DNA of 5,794 bases, taken from Simkania sp. GTDB taxonomy: Bacteria > Chlamydiota > Chlamydiia > Chlamydiales > Simkaniaceae. The stretch spans positions 1 through 5,794 of the forward strand of contig JANQSR010000063.1 of NCBI GenBank assembly GCA_028279205.1, written 5' to 3'. The position numbers were made by a program, and so were the translations under genes. Under the pieces are notes generated by a model. That model was not told the origin of the DNA, did no database searches, and saw only the letters and a list, made by a program, of their open reading frames with translations. Numbering within the stretch: position 1 is the stretch's first letter; every line of letters starts with the position of its first letter. Positions 1 to 5,794 of the stretch are shown here, piece after piece.

Positions 1-203
1 ATAGAGAACACAAAACATTTTTATTTCTTAAAATAGATTCAAAAAAACAAGCTGAACAGATAGGTCCTAAAACTAAAACTCGTGCGATTTTTATGCAACT
101 TTTGGTATCAATAAAGGTTGATGAGAGTGAAAATCAGGTAAGATCTATTTATCGACGCTTTCTTCAACGTATGAATCAGCTTGGTGGAAATTTTGGGGCT
201 TGA
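1..203 (+). CDS. 3' end of an unrecognised gene (partial, 5' end outside window)
   Basis: An open frame runs from the left edge (first full codon at base 3) to a TGA at 201-203, giving the last 66 residues of a protein. The tail is basic, begins REHKTFLFLKID and ends RRFLQRMNQLGGNFGA. It looks soluble and probably helical, with no membrane segment and no motif I recognise. The first 180 bases are about 31% G+C by hand count, clearly lower than the genes that follow, and codons such as AAA, ATA, TTT and TTA dominate. Its end overlaps the start of the carboxypeptidase gene, by 23 bases if TTG181 is used or 11 if TTG193 is used, so the two may be translationally coupled. The overlap and the uninterrupted frame to the window edge support a real gene. 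No function can be assigned. Confidence 0.55.
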   Translation, partial: REHKTFLFLKIDSKKQAEQIGPKTKTRAIFMQLLVSIKVDESENQVRSIYRRFLQRMNQLGGNFGA

Positions 204-1494
204 TCGATCATCTGTTCAGACGCTCTTAACGCTTGCTTTGTTGACCCTTATCTTCTCTTGCCAAAAAGTTTCTGGTGAGATGTTAAAAGTCAGGGTAGAG
301 GCAGAGGCCGCTATTTTGATGAATGGGAAAACAGGTGCGATCCTCTATGAAAAAAATCCCCATCAGATGAAATATCCAGCGAGCATTACGAAACTCGCGA
401 CGTTGCTCTATGCTCTCAAGCAAAATCCAAGTGATGGAGAGGAGAGTGTTACATGTCCTGGTCACTGTCTTAAGCGGATCCGCTTTGATTTAAAAAAGGC
501 GCACCATTTTCGTGACCCTGCCTACTGGCTAGAGCCGGACGGAAGCCACTATTGGATAAAATCTGGAGAAAAACTTGTGTTCAAAGAGCTTTTCTACGGA
601 ATGATGCTGCTCTCGGGCAACGATGCTGCTAACCTCATCGCACACCATGTTGGGGGAACGATTCCTGAATTTTTGCAAGGGATGAATGCCTACCTCGAGG
701 ATATCGGGTGTAAGGAGACACTGCTTTTAAATCCGCATGGGTTACACCACCCAAACCATGTGACGAGCGTTTATGATATGGCTCTCGTTGTGCAGGAGCT
801 TATCAGCGATAAACGGGCCTGTAATATTGCGCTAGCAAGGGAGTACAAACGCTCTAAAACAAACTTACAAAGCGCGCGCCTTTTTCAAAATAGAAGCCAG
901 CTACTACGCGAAGGGAAATTTTTCTATCCCAAAATTTTGCTTGCAAAGAGTGGGTATCACAAAAATGCGAGATACACCTTTGCAGGGGCAGCTGAGCAAG
1001 AAGGGCGCGTTTTGATTGCCGTTTTAATGGGGTGTGAAAGCTCTGATCGGAGATACAGAGATGCTATTCGTCTTTTTGAAACCGCTTTTGCAGAAGAAGA
1101 GAGAGTGCGCCCCCTTTTCACGAGAGAAGATTCCGTTTTTGAGACAAAGATAGAGGGGGAAAAAAGGGTTTTGTCTGCATCGCTTGAAGGAGATCTTTCC
1201 ATCTGCTACTACCCTTCGGAAGAGCCCGAAATCCAGGTTGAGCTTGAGTGGAAAAAGAAGAGGCTTCCCATTCAAAAAGGGGAGGCTGTCGGAGAGATCA
1301 AAGTTTTCAACGAAAACCGAGTTTTACTTGAGAGAGCCCCCCTTTATGCCTTACAAGAAATGAGCAAGAGAAAAGGGAACCCTTTTCTTGGCAGAGAAAA
1401 GGGAATAACCCTGGGTCTATCTGTCGCCTTGGCTCTTTCTCTTCTCTACTGGTTCTTAAAGAAAGCGTCTAGAAAAAAGGGGGGGCTGAAATAG
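181..1494 (+). CDS. dacF: D-alanyl-D-alanine carboxypeptidase (peptidase S11, low-molecular-weight PBP)
   Basis: This is a penicillin-binding protein of the PBP5/DacF type, which removes the terminal D-Ala from peptidoglycan stem pentapeptides outside the inner membrane. With TTG181 as residue 1 it has 437 residues. The three active-site motifs are visible: SITK at 68-71 (nucleophile S68, base K71), SGN at 145-147, and KSG at 256-258 where the family usually has KTG. Residues about 14-27 form a hydrophobic export signal ending LIFSC, which could be a relaxed lipobox with C27 as lipidated cysteine. Residues about 305-395 correspond to the C-terminal beta domain, and 409-426 form a strong hydrophobic segment followed by a lysine/arginine-rich tail, probably a membrane anchor. 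A roughly 40-residue stretch before the SGN motif carries two cysteines (C92, C96). No ATG precedes the signal sequence. Candidate starts are TTG181, GTG184 and TTG193, while ATG280 would remove the export signal. An intrinsic terminator begins at the stop codon. Family assignment is firm; the exact dac subtype and start are less so. Confidence 0.93.
   Translation: MVEILGLDRSSVQTLLTLALLTLIFSCQKVSGEMLKVRVEAEAAILMNGKTGAILYEKNPHQMKYPASITKLATLLYALKQNPSDGEESVTCPGHCLKRIRFDLKKAHHFRDPAYWLEPDGSHYWIKSGEKLVFKELFYGMMLLSGNDAANLIAHHVGGTIPEFLQGMNAYLEDIGCKETLLLNPHGLHHPNHVTSVYDMALVVQELISDKRACNIALAREYKRSKTNLQSARLFQNRSQLLREGKFFYPKILLAKSGYHKNARYTFAGAAEQEGRVLIAVLMGCESSDRRYRDAIRLFETAFAEEERVRPLFTREDSVFETKIEGEKRVLSASLEGDLSICYYPSEEPEIQVELEWKKKRLPIQKGEAVGEIKVFNENRVLLERAPLYALQEMSKRKGNPFLGREKGITLGLSVALALSLLYWFLKKASRKKGGLK
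183..187 (+). promoter_or_regulatory. possible ribosome binding site deciding the dacF start
   Basis: GGTGG, one mismatch from the Shine-Dalgarno core GGAGG, lies 5 bases before TTG193 in the dacF frame. No comparable purine-rich site precedes TTG181 or GTG184. This favours TTG193, which shortens the protein to 433 residues and leaves the signal sequence intact. The match is weak, and translational coupling to the overlapping upstream gene is an alternative. Confidence 0.35.
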
Positions 1495-1524
1495 GATCCG
1501 AGAGAGTCGGAACCTTTGTTTTTT
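1494..1524 (+). terminator. intrinsic terminator of dacF
   Basis: GGaTCCGA (1494-1501) pairs with TCGGAaCC (1507-1514) around a 5-base loop GAGAG, leaving one A.A mismatch. The stem is followed directly by TTTGTTTTTT (1515-1524). The stem starts at the last base of the dacF stop codon. On the opposite strand the same hairpin is not followed by a T tract, so it serves as a canonical terminator only for plus-strand transcription in the 33-base gap between the convergent dacF and yajC genes. Confidence 0.75.
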
Positions 1525-1527
1525 GTA

Positions 1528-1905
1528 TCAAGATTCTGTTATTTCGGTCTGCTTACTCTCGAAAGAGGAGGAGGGTCTCACCTCTGAGATGGTTCCTTTT
1601 AGAACTTCAATTTTTGCGCCTTCGACCATTTTTATAACAACAGTTTTTTCTTTGAGCTGGCTCACAGTTCCAACCATTCCTGCAGCCGTCACTTGATCTC
1701 CCTTTGAGAGATTTGATTGGAGTGCTTCCATTTTTTTACGTCTCTTTTGCTCAGGACGGAGCAGGAAGAGGTACATGAAAGCAAATAGACCCCCACATAT
1801 GAGAATGGGGAACATTCCCTTAACTTTCCAAGGTGCGGAGGCCTCTTCTGCAAATAGAGAAGCAGAAGAGAAAAGTGAGAGTGAGAAAAATAAGAGCTTT
1901 TTCAT
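1528..1905 (-). CDS. yajC: YajC, Sec translocon accessory subunit
   Basis: This is the small inner-membrane protein that associates with SecDF and SecYEG in preprotein translocation and membrane protein insertion. The 125-residue product has the family hallmark: a hydrophobic segment (about 31-49) running straight into LRPEQKRRKKME (49-60), then KGDQV and a GMVGTV stretch (68-81) and a small beta-rich cytoplasmic domain. The N-terminus (1-20) is a second hydrophobic stretch resembling a cleavable signal peptide (MKKLLFF... ending SLFAEE), followed by a short linker, so the protein either has its signal removed or spans the membrane twice. The ATG at 1905 is supported by AAAGGA five bases upstream. 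It follows rumA on the same strand after 60 bases, which contain a good -10 hexamer. secD/secF, frequent neighbours of yajC in other bacteria, are not in this window. It converges on dacF. Confidence 0.92.
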   Translation of the reverse strand: MKKLLFFSLSLFSSASLFAEEASAPWKVKGMFPILICGGLFAFMYLFLLRPEQKRRKKMEALQSNLSKGDQVTAAGMVGTVSQLKEKTVVIKMVEGAKIEVLKGTISEVRPSSSFESKQTEITES

Positions 1906-1910
1906 ATAAG

Positions 1911-1916
1911 TCCTTT
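1911..1916 (-). promoter_or_regulatory. yajC ribosome binding site
   Basis: Read on the minus strand, AAAGGA stands 5 bases before the ATG at 1905. It is the clearest Shine-Dalgarno match at any start in this window and fixes the yajC start ahead of its hydrophobic N-terminus. Confidence 0.7.
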
Positions 1917-1949
1917 GTACATTTAAAAATTTCCTAAAGTCTTTTTCCC

Positions 1950-1978
1950 ATTATATCTAAAGGGTTCAATTTTCTAGA
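1950..1978 (-). promoter_or_regulatory. putative yajC promoter
   Basis: On the minus strand a perfect TATAAT (1955-1950) lies in the gap between rumA and yajC. Seventeen bases upstream, inside the last codons of rumA, is TCTAGA (1978-1973), which matches only three of six bases of the TTGACA consensus. Transcription would start near 1943 and give a leader of about 38 bases before the yajC ATG. The -10 match is strong and the -35 weak, so yajC may combine its own promoter with read-through from rumA. Confidence 0.45.
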
Positions 1979-3369
1979 AGTGAAATTGTTTCAATATGGG
2001 GGGTGTGGGGGAATTGATCGACGGGTTGGATCGCTTTTAGCTGATACCCGTGCTCAATTAAGGTAAAAATATTTTCACTCTGAGTGAAAGGATTGCAGGA
2101 GATGTAAAGAATTTTTTTGGGTCGAATGACAAGGAGCCGTTCGATGATAGCCTGATCGAGTCCAGAGCGGGGGGGATCGACAATGATCAGGTCGGCAGAT
2201 AGTGAAAATTTTGAAAGAGTCTCTTTAACATCTGCGCAGACGATATTCATGTTGTCGATCTGGTTGAACTGAATGTTGACTTTGGCATCGCAAACAGCGT
2301 AAGCAGACTGCTCAATTGCCAAAACCTTTTTGACAAATGGCGCAAAAATCATGCCGATCGAACCGCAACCCGCATATAGGTCATAGACCCGCATGGAAGC
2401 GTTTGGATGGGCGAGGTCGAGTGCTTTTTCGTAGAGTTTTTCTGCTTGGAGAGTGTTGGGTTGAAAAAAAGAGTCTGGACTGATCCTGAAATGGAAGGGT
2501 TTCCCTTTGATAACAAGTGTTTCATGCAGGGCATCGGGTCCGTGCAAGTGCATCTCATAAAAGGTTGTCGGCCGATTTTTTTCTGCGCGTCGGATACGGA
2601 GGTAGATCGATGTCTTCTCTTTGGGTGAAACGTGGAGGATCGCTTGCTTAAAAGTGGTCAAATCGGTTTTTTTTACGAAATGGTCGTGATCTCCCGATAT
2701 GTTCAGAGTAACCATTCTCTGCCCAGTTCGTACCCCTTCTCGCACAGTCAAACTATCCAAGCTTCCCGTTCCTGAAGGGGGGTGGAAAGGTTTCAAAGAG
2801 CGCCTATTCCACCATTCAAAAACAGCCTGTGTGATCTCAATAAACCAAGAGGAGACGAGATGGCAGTGGTTTAAATTCAAAACCTTTCTTCGGGAAAAGG
2901 TTTCAACTAGGCCTAAGAATTTTTTTCCAGACTTGTCCTCAGAAAAAGAAAACTCCATCTTGTTCCGATAATGCCAGGGATTTTCACAAGAGATGATGGG
3001 GTGGAAAAAGACACCTGGAATAGAGCCAAAAAGGGCATGAATCTTCTTCTCTTTTTGCTCGAGCTGAGATCGATACTCAATGTGCTGCCAACTGCACCCC
3101 CCACAAGAGTTTGCATGTTCGCAGCGGGGCAAAATGCGTGCATCTGATGCTTGGATTATCTCGAGAATCTTTGCTTGGTACTCTCCCCCCCTTTTTCTTT
3201 TTTCAATTTTGACCCCCAGGTGCTCACCTAGGGCTGCCGAAGGGATCTCAACTTTAACAGGTGTTTTGCCCTTTTCAACCTCTAGAAAAGCAAGACCATG
3301 CCCTTTCTTGGAATAGTCTGTAACCTTTAGTCTAAATATGCGGTTTAAAATGGAAGAAGAGTTCAACAC
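1966..3369 (-). CDS. rumA: 23S rRNA (uracil-5-)-methyltransferase, RumA/RlmD family
   Basis: This SAM-dependent enzyme methylates C5 of a uracil in RNA; family members act on 23S rRNA U1939 (RlmD), U747 (RlmC) or tRNA U54 (TrmA). The 467-residue product has an N-terminal TRAM-like RNA-binding region (about 10-72) and the iron-sulfur cysteines C83, C89, C92 (C-x5-CGGC) with C169 as the fourth. Further motifs are SFFQPN (300-305), SAM-binding DLYAGCGSIG (330-339), VDPPRSGL (397-404), SCNP with the catalytic cysteine C425, and HIET (458-461) with the probable general base E460. The TRAM and Fe-S features fit RumA/RlmD better than TrmA, although the exact target uridine cannot be read from sequence. 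The start is GTG at 3369, four bases after the aminotransferase stop, with no clear Shine-Dalgarno site and no nearby in-frame ATG, so translational coupling is likely. In C. trachomatis I recall a homologue (ygcA) next to yajC, as here. Confidence 0.94.
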   Translation of the reverse strand: MLNSSSILNRIFRLKVTDYSKKGHGLAFLEVEKGKTPVKVEIPSAALGEHLGVKIEKRKRGGEYQAKILEIIQASDARILPRCEHANSCGGCSWQHIEYRSQLEQKEKKIHALFGSIPGVFFHPIISCENPWHYRNKMEFSFSEDKSGKKFLGLVETFSRRKVLNLNHCHLVSSWFIEITQAVFEWWNRRSLKPFHPPSGTGSLDSLTVREGVRTGQRMVTLNISGDHDHFVKKTDLTTFKQAILHVSPKEKTSIYLRIRRAEKNRPTTFYEMHLHGPDALHETLVIKGKPFHFRISPDSFFQPNTLQAEKLYEKALDLAHPNASMRVYDLYAGCGSIGMIFAPFVKKVLAIEQSAYAVCDAKVNIQFNQIDNMNIVCADVKETLSKFSLSADLIIVDPPRSGLDQAIIERLLVIRPKKILYISCNPFTQSENIFTLIEHGYQLKAIQPVDQFPHTPHIETISLLEN

Positions 3370-3373
3370 GCAA

Positions 3374-4216
3374 TCACGATTTTAGGCAAGGGGTTTCTTC
3401 CCCTGTGTAGGATCGAAAATAGTCAATGAGTTTTTCAACCAAAGGGTGGATTTTGAGCCGTTTTTGATCAATTTGTGTGACCGGGATCACCCCGCTGCCG
3501 CTCGAGGTGATAAAGGCACCTTCAAATGTTTGGATCTCTTGATGTATCACCGTTCGGATTTCAAAGGGGATCTTTTTCTCTTGTAACAGTTCCAAGACAA
3601 CCTGGCGCGTTATGCCAGCGAGGATTCCCTTTTTTGAGGTGATGACGACCCCTTGTTTAACGCCGAAAAAGTTGGCTAGGCCCGCTTCGAGCACTTGATT
3701 TTTACTGCCTATAAAAAGGATGTCGTAGGCGTTCTCTTTTTGAGCTCTTCTCAAGGCGGCAATCGATGTTAGGTAATGAATACTTTTGCAAGTCGGATAG
3801 GGTCTTTCGTACCGTTTGGTTGTGAGTTTGACTCCCTCAAAGTAGATCTGTTTGGGAGTCTCTTTGACGGGATAAACAAGGGCAAAGAAGGTTGGTTTAT
3901 CTTCAGGCATGTATTGGTCAGAAGAGGTGCCCCCCGTCAAAAAGATCTTAATGTTAGCCTCAGGGTAAGAAGCACGCTCTAGTAATTGGTCGATGATGCG
4001 TGCGATTTGATCCTTTGAAAGGGGCAAAGGAAGGTCGAGGGTTTTGGCCGACCGCTCGAACCTTTCGAGGTGATCGCGCAGGCGAAAAGGGCGCTTTCCA
4101 TAAGTACGCATAAAATCAAAGGTGGCGTAGCCTCTAGAGACGCTCAGGTCAAAGATAGAGATTTTTGCCTCAGATCCAGGAACGATGCGACCATCGATGT
4201 AGACAAACGATTCCAT
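3374..4216 (-). CDS. fold-type IV PLP aminotransferase (class IV; substrate uncertain)
   Basis: This PLP enzyme belongs to the family of branched-chain aminotransferase (IlvE), D-amino-acid aminotransferase (Dat) and aminodeoxychorismate lyase (PabC). The 280-residue length is typical. Visible landmarks are SVSRGYATFDFMRTY (25-39), R47 and H49 in FRLRDHLERF, the PLP lysine K144 in TCKSIHYL, E178 in VLEAGLANFFGVK (the acid that contacts the pyridine nitrogen), GILAGITR (197-204) and the phosphate-binding loop ITSSGSGVIPV (236-246). The second half looks more like Dat than IlvE. However, the Dat carboxylate-trap motif (R-x-H in 'APRNHVFP') aligns with TSSDQYMP at 97-104, so R and H are missing. 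An IlvE-like, PabC-like or unusual D-amino-acid role are all possible, hence no gene symbol. The ATG at 4216 gives the usual class IV N-terminus, but only a poor purine run precedes it. It sits 92 bases after dnaK, behind a terminator, and 4 bases before rumA. Confidence 0.88.
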   Translation of the reverse strand: MESFVYIDGRIVPGSEAKISIFDLSVSRGYATFDFMRTYGKRPFRLRDHLERFERSAKTLDLPLPLSKDQIARIIDQLLERASYPEANIKIFLTGGTSSDQYMPEDKPTFFALVYPVKETPKQIYFEGVKLTTKRYERPYPTCKSIHYLTSIAALRRAQKENAYDILFIGSKNQVLEAGLANFFGVKQGVVITSKKGILAGITRQVVLELLQEKKIPFEIRTVIHQEIQTFEGAFITSSGSGVIPVTQIDQKRLKIHPLVEKLIDYFRSYTGEETPCLKS

Positions 4217-4256
4217 GTTCTTTAAGTTAACACAAATGGGAGGGGACTTTAAATGG

Positions 4257-4289
4257 TAAAAATAGGAAGGCCTTTTTTAAGGCCTTCCT
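4257..4289 (-). terminator. intrinsic terminator of dnaK
   Basis: On the minus strand AGGAAGGCCTT and AAGGCCTTCCT form a perfect 11-base-pair stem around an AAAA loop (4289-4264), followed by ATTTTTA (4263-4257). It begins 19 bases after the dnaK stop codon. No T tract follows on the plus strand, so it is oriented for dnaK. It should largely insulate the aminotransferase gene from heat-shock transcription. Confidence 0.88.
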
Positions 4290-4308
4290 TTGAGGAATCG
4301 AGCGAGAT

Positions 4309-5794
4309 TTACTTCTCTTCGTCGAGAATTTCAACTTCAGCATCTTCTATCTCTTCCTTTTCGTCTGCCTTGCTTTTTTTAGGCTTAGACGCGTCTGCCT
4401 GAGATTCGGGCGTTGCTTGAGGCTCTGCCTGTTGCTTTTTTTGGATCTCTTCACCGATCTTCTGAAGATGGGATTCAAGATCGCCTATCGATCTCTCGAT
4501 TGCACTGATATCACCCGATCCGAGCGCTTTTTTCAAAGCATCAACTTTACTTTGAATCTCTTTTGTGAGCTCCGCAGGGATCTTATCTTTGTGATCCTTG
4601 AGCGCCTTCTCGGCTTGGAAGACGAGGCTGTCCCCTTTGTTTTTAGTCTCTACCTCTTCTCGCCGTTTTTTATCCTCCTCGGCATGCTCTTCTGCATCTT
4701 TGACCATCCGATCGATCTCATTTTCGGAAAGTCCTGATTTCGCCTCGATACGGATCTCTTGCGCTTCACCCGTTTCAAGGTTTTTTGCAGAAACGTTCAG
4801 GATTCCATCCGCATTGATGTCGAAAGTGACCTCAATCTTTGGAGTTCCTCTAGGTGCAGGGGGGATGCCCTTCAAATCGAAAAGACCGATCTGCTTGTTA
4901 TCCCTGGCCATTTCACGCTCACCTTGCAAAACTTTGATGGTCACGGCAGGTTGGTTGTCTGCAGCTGTTGAAAAGATCTGCTTTTTTTGTGAGGGGATAG
5001 TCGTATTGCGCTCAAGAATAGGTGTCATGACCTCTCCAAGGGTTTCGATCCCAAACGTTAGAGGGATGACATCGAGAAGCAAGACATCTTTGACATCGCC
5101 CGATAAAACGCCCGCTTGAATCGCAGCGCCAGTGGCAACAACTTCATCGGGGTTGACCCCTTTGTGGGGTTCTTTGCCAAAGATCTCCTTAACCTTTGCT
5201 TGAACAGCTGGCATGCGGCTCATTCCACCAACGAGCAGCACATCATGAATCTGATCTTTCGTGATGTTTGCATCTTTTATCGACTGAACACAGGGCTCTA
5301 CACACCGTTCGATCAGATCGGATGTGAGCTCCTCGAGTTTTGATCGATTGAGCGTGAGAGAGAGGTGTTTTGGACCACTCGCATCCATTGTGATGAAAGG
5401 CTGGTTGATTTCGGTTTGCTGCACTCCTGAGAGCTCAATCTTTGCTTTTTCAGCGGCATCTTTGATTCTCTGCAACGCCATTTTATCGTTTGATAGGTCG
5501 ATCCCTGTCTCTTTTTTGAACAGATCGATGAGATACTCAATGATTTTTTTGTCAAAATCATCACCACCTAGGTGTGTATCTCCATTCGTTGAGAGCACTT
5601 CGAAAACCCCATCACTAATTTCGAGAATGGAGATGTCAAAAGTTCCTCCACCCAAATCGAAGACCACGATTTTCTTTTCTATATTTTGCTTGTCCATTCC
5701 ATAAGCTAAGGCTGCAGCCGTCGGCTCGGGGATGATACGCTTGACATCGAGACCTGCAATGCGCCCCGCATCTTTTGTCGACTGTCTTTGCGAG
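4309..5794 (-). CDS. dnaK: molecular chaperone DnaK (Hsp70), N-terminus outside window
   Basis: This is the ATP-dependent cytoplasmic chaperone that works with DnaJ and GrpE. The reading frame stays open to the right edge (first full codon 5793-5791), giving 494 residues that begin [10 protein letters not shown]. By comparison with the 638-residue E. coli protein, roughly 145-150 N-terminal residues are missing. An internal ATG at 5697 is not the start, because the sequence before it encodes the conserved [13 protein letters not shown]. Visible parts, numbered from the edge, are the ATPase-domain remainder with FDLGGGTFD (45-53) and [10 protein letters not shown] (186-195), the interdomain linker VLLLD (237-241), the substrate-binding beta domain (about 242-350), the helical lid (about 355-455) and an acidic tail. 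The tail ends EILDEEK after a lysine-rich linker ([10 protein letters not shown]). The post-linker DVIPL and the [10 protein letters not shown] stretch match chlamydial DnaK as I recall it. The upstream hrcA-grpE region expected in Chlamydiae would lie outside the window. Confidence 0.98.
   Translation of the reverse strand, partial: SQRQSTKDAGRIAGLDVKRIIPEPTAAALAYGMDKQNIEKKIVVFDLGGGTFDISILEISDGVFEVLSTNGDTHLGGDDFDKKIIEYLIDLFKKETGIDLSNDKMALQRIKDAAEKAKIELSGVQQTEINQPFITMDASGPKHLSLTLNRSKLEELTSDLIERCVEPCVQSIKDANITKDQIHDVLLVGGMSRMPAVQAKVKEIFGKEPHKGVNPDEVVATGAAIQAGVLSGDVKDVLLLDVIPLTFGIETLGEVMTPILERNTTIPSQKKQIFSTAADNQPAVTIKVLQGEREMARDNKQIGLFDLKGIPPAPRGTPKIEVTFDINADGILNVSAKNLETGEAQEIRIEAKSGLSENEIDRMVKDAEEHAEEDKKRREEVETKNKGDSLVFQAEKALKDHKDKIPAELTKEIQSKVDALKKALGSGDISAIERSIGDLESHLQKIGEEIQKKQQAEPQATPESQADASKPKKSKADEKEEIEDAEVEILDEEK

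Noticed and set aside
957..1275. Two overlapping minus-strand open frames inside dacF
   Set aside because: They lie entirely within a gene with intact catalytic motifs, have no ribosome sites and resemble no family.
1494..1514. Hairpin read as a bidirectional terminator also serving yajC
   Set aside because: On the minus strand the stem is followed by TATTTCAG rather than a T tract, so only plus-strand termination is supported.
2407..2971. Plus-strand open frames opposite rumA
   Set aside because: The opposite strand encodes a complete methyltransferase with all Fe-S and catalytic residues, so these are shadows.
4217..4256. Possible promoter before the aminotransferase (TTTAAA, 17 bases, TTAACT on the minus strand)
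   Set aside because: The -35 matches only four of six and the -10 only three of six consensus bases, which is too weak to annotate. Its start would lie almost at the ATG.
4598..5119. 173-residue open frame on the plus strand, antisense to dnaK
   Set aside because: Long open frames opposite hsp70 genes are a known codon-bias artefact. The translation is serine-rich and low in complexity, and it has no ribosome site or family resemblance.
5324..5704. 126-residue plus-strand open frame, antisense to dnaK
   Set aside because: It mirrors highly conserved DnaK ATPase-domain codons, and its product is serine-rich without any recognisable domain.
1..5794. A novel defence, mobile or RNA-based system
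   Set aside because: I looked for repeats, arrays, transposase or recombinase motifs, tRNA-like folds and toxin-antitoxin pairs on both strands and saw none. The genes are conserved housekeeping genes except for the unidentified fragment at the left edge.

Overview
The window looks like a stretch of ordinary chromosome from a member of the Chlamydiales, probably one of the environmental 'Chlamydia-like' families rather than Chlamydia itself. The main evidence is DnaK. Its post-linker segment (DVIPL...GIETLG), its substrate-domain stretch [17 protein letters not shown] and its acidic C-terminus [11 protein letters not shown] all resemble chlamydial DnaK as I remember it. The rumA-yajC gene pair also matches a pair I recall from Chlamydia trachomatis. 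Base composition is moderate by eye in the main genes. The genus cannot be fixed from the sequence alone.

Layout. From the left, the 3' end of an unrecognised, AT-rich gene (1-203, + strand) overlaps the start of a D-alanyl-D-alanine carboxypeptidase gene (dacF-like, to 1494, + strand). That gene ends in a compact intrinsic terminator. Everything to the right is on the minus strand and converges on dacF: yajC (1905-1528), a RumA/RlmD-type 23S rRNA uracil-5-methyltransferase (3369-1966), a fold-type IV PLP aminotransferase (4216-3374), and the 3' three quarters of dnaK (from the right edge to 4309). A strong hairpin terminator separates dnaK from the aminotransferase gene. The aminotransferase and methyltransferase genes are 4 bases apart and look co-transcribed. 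yajC has a perfect -10 hexamer in the 60-base gap in front of it and may also be read from its own promoter.

Functions. The genes are housekeeping: envelope peptidoglycan trimming (DacF), Sec translocon accessory (YajC), rRNA modification (RumA), protein folding (DnaK), and an amino-acid or D-amino-acid aminotransferase whose substrate is uncertain. They do not form one pathway. I found no tRNA, rRNA, CRISPR array, insertion sequence or defence system. No gene-free stretch exceeds about 100 bases. The most useful second looks are the aminotransferase's missing D-amino-acid signature, the KSG form of the third active-site motif and the possible double membrane anchoring of the carboxypeptidase, and the low-GC unknown gene tail at the left edge.
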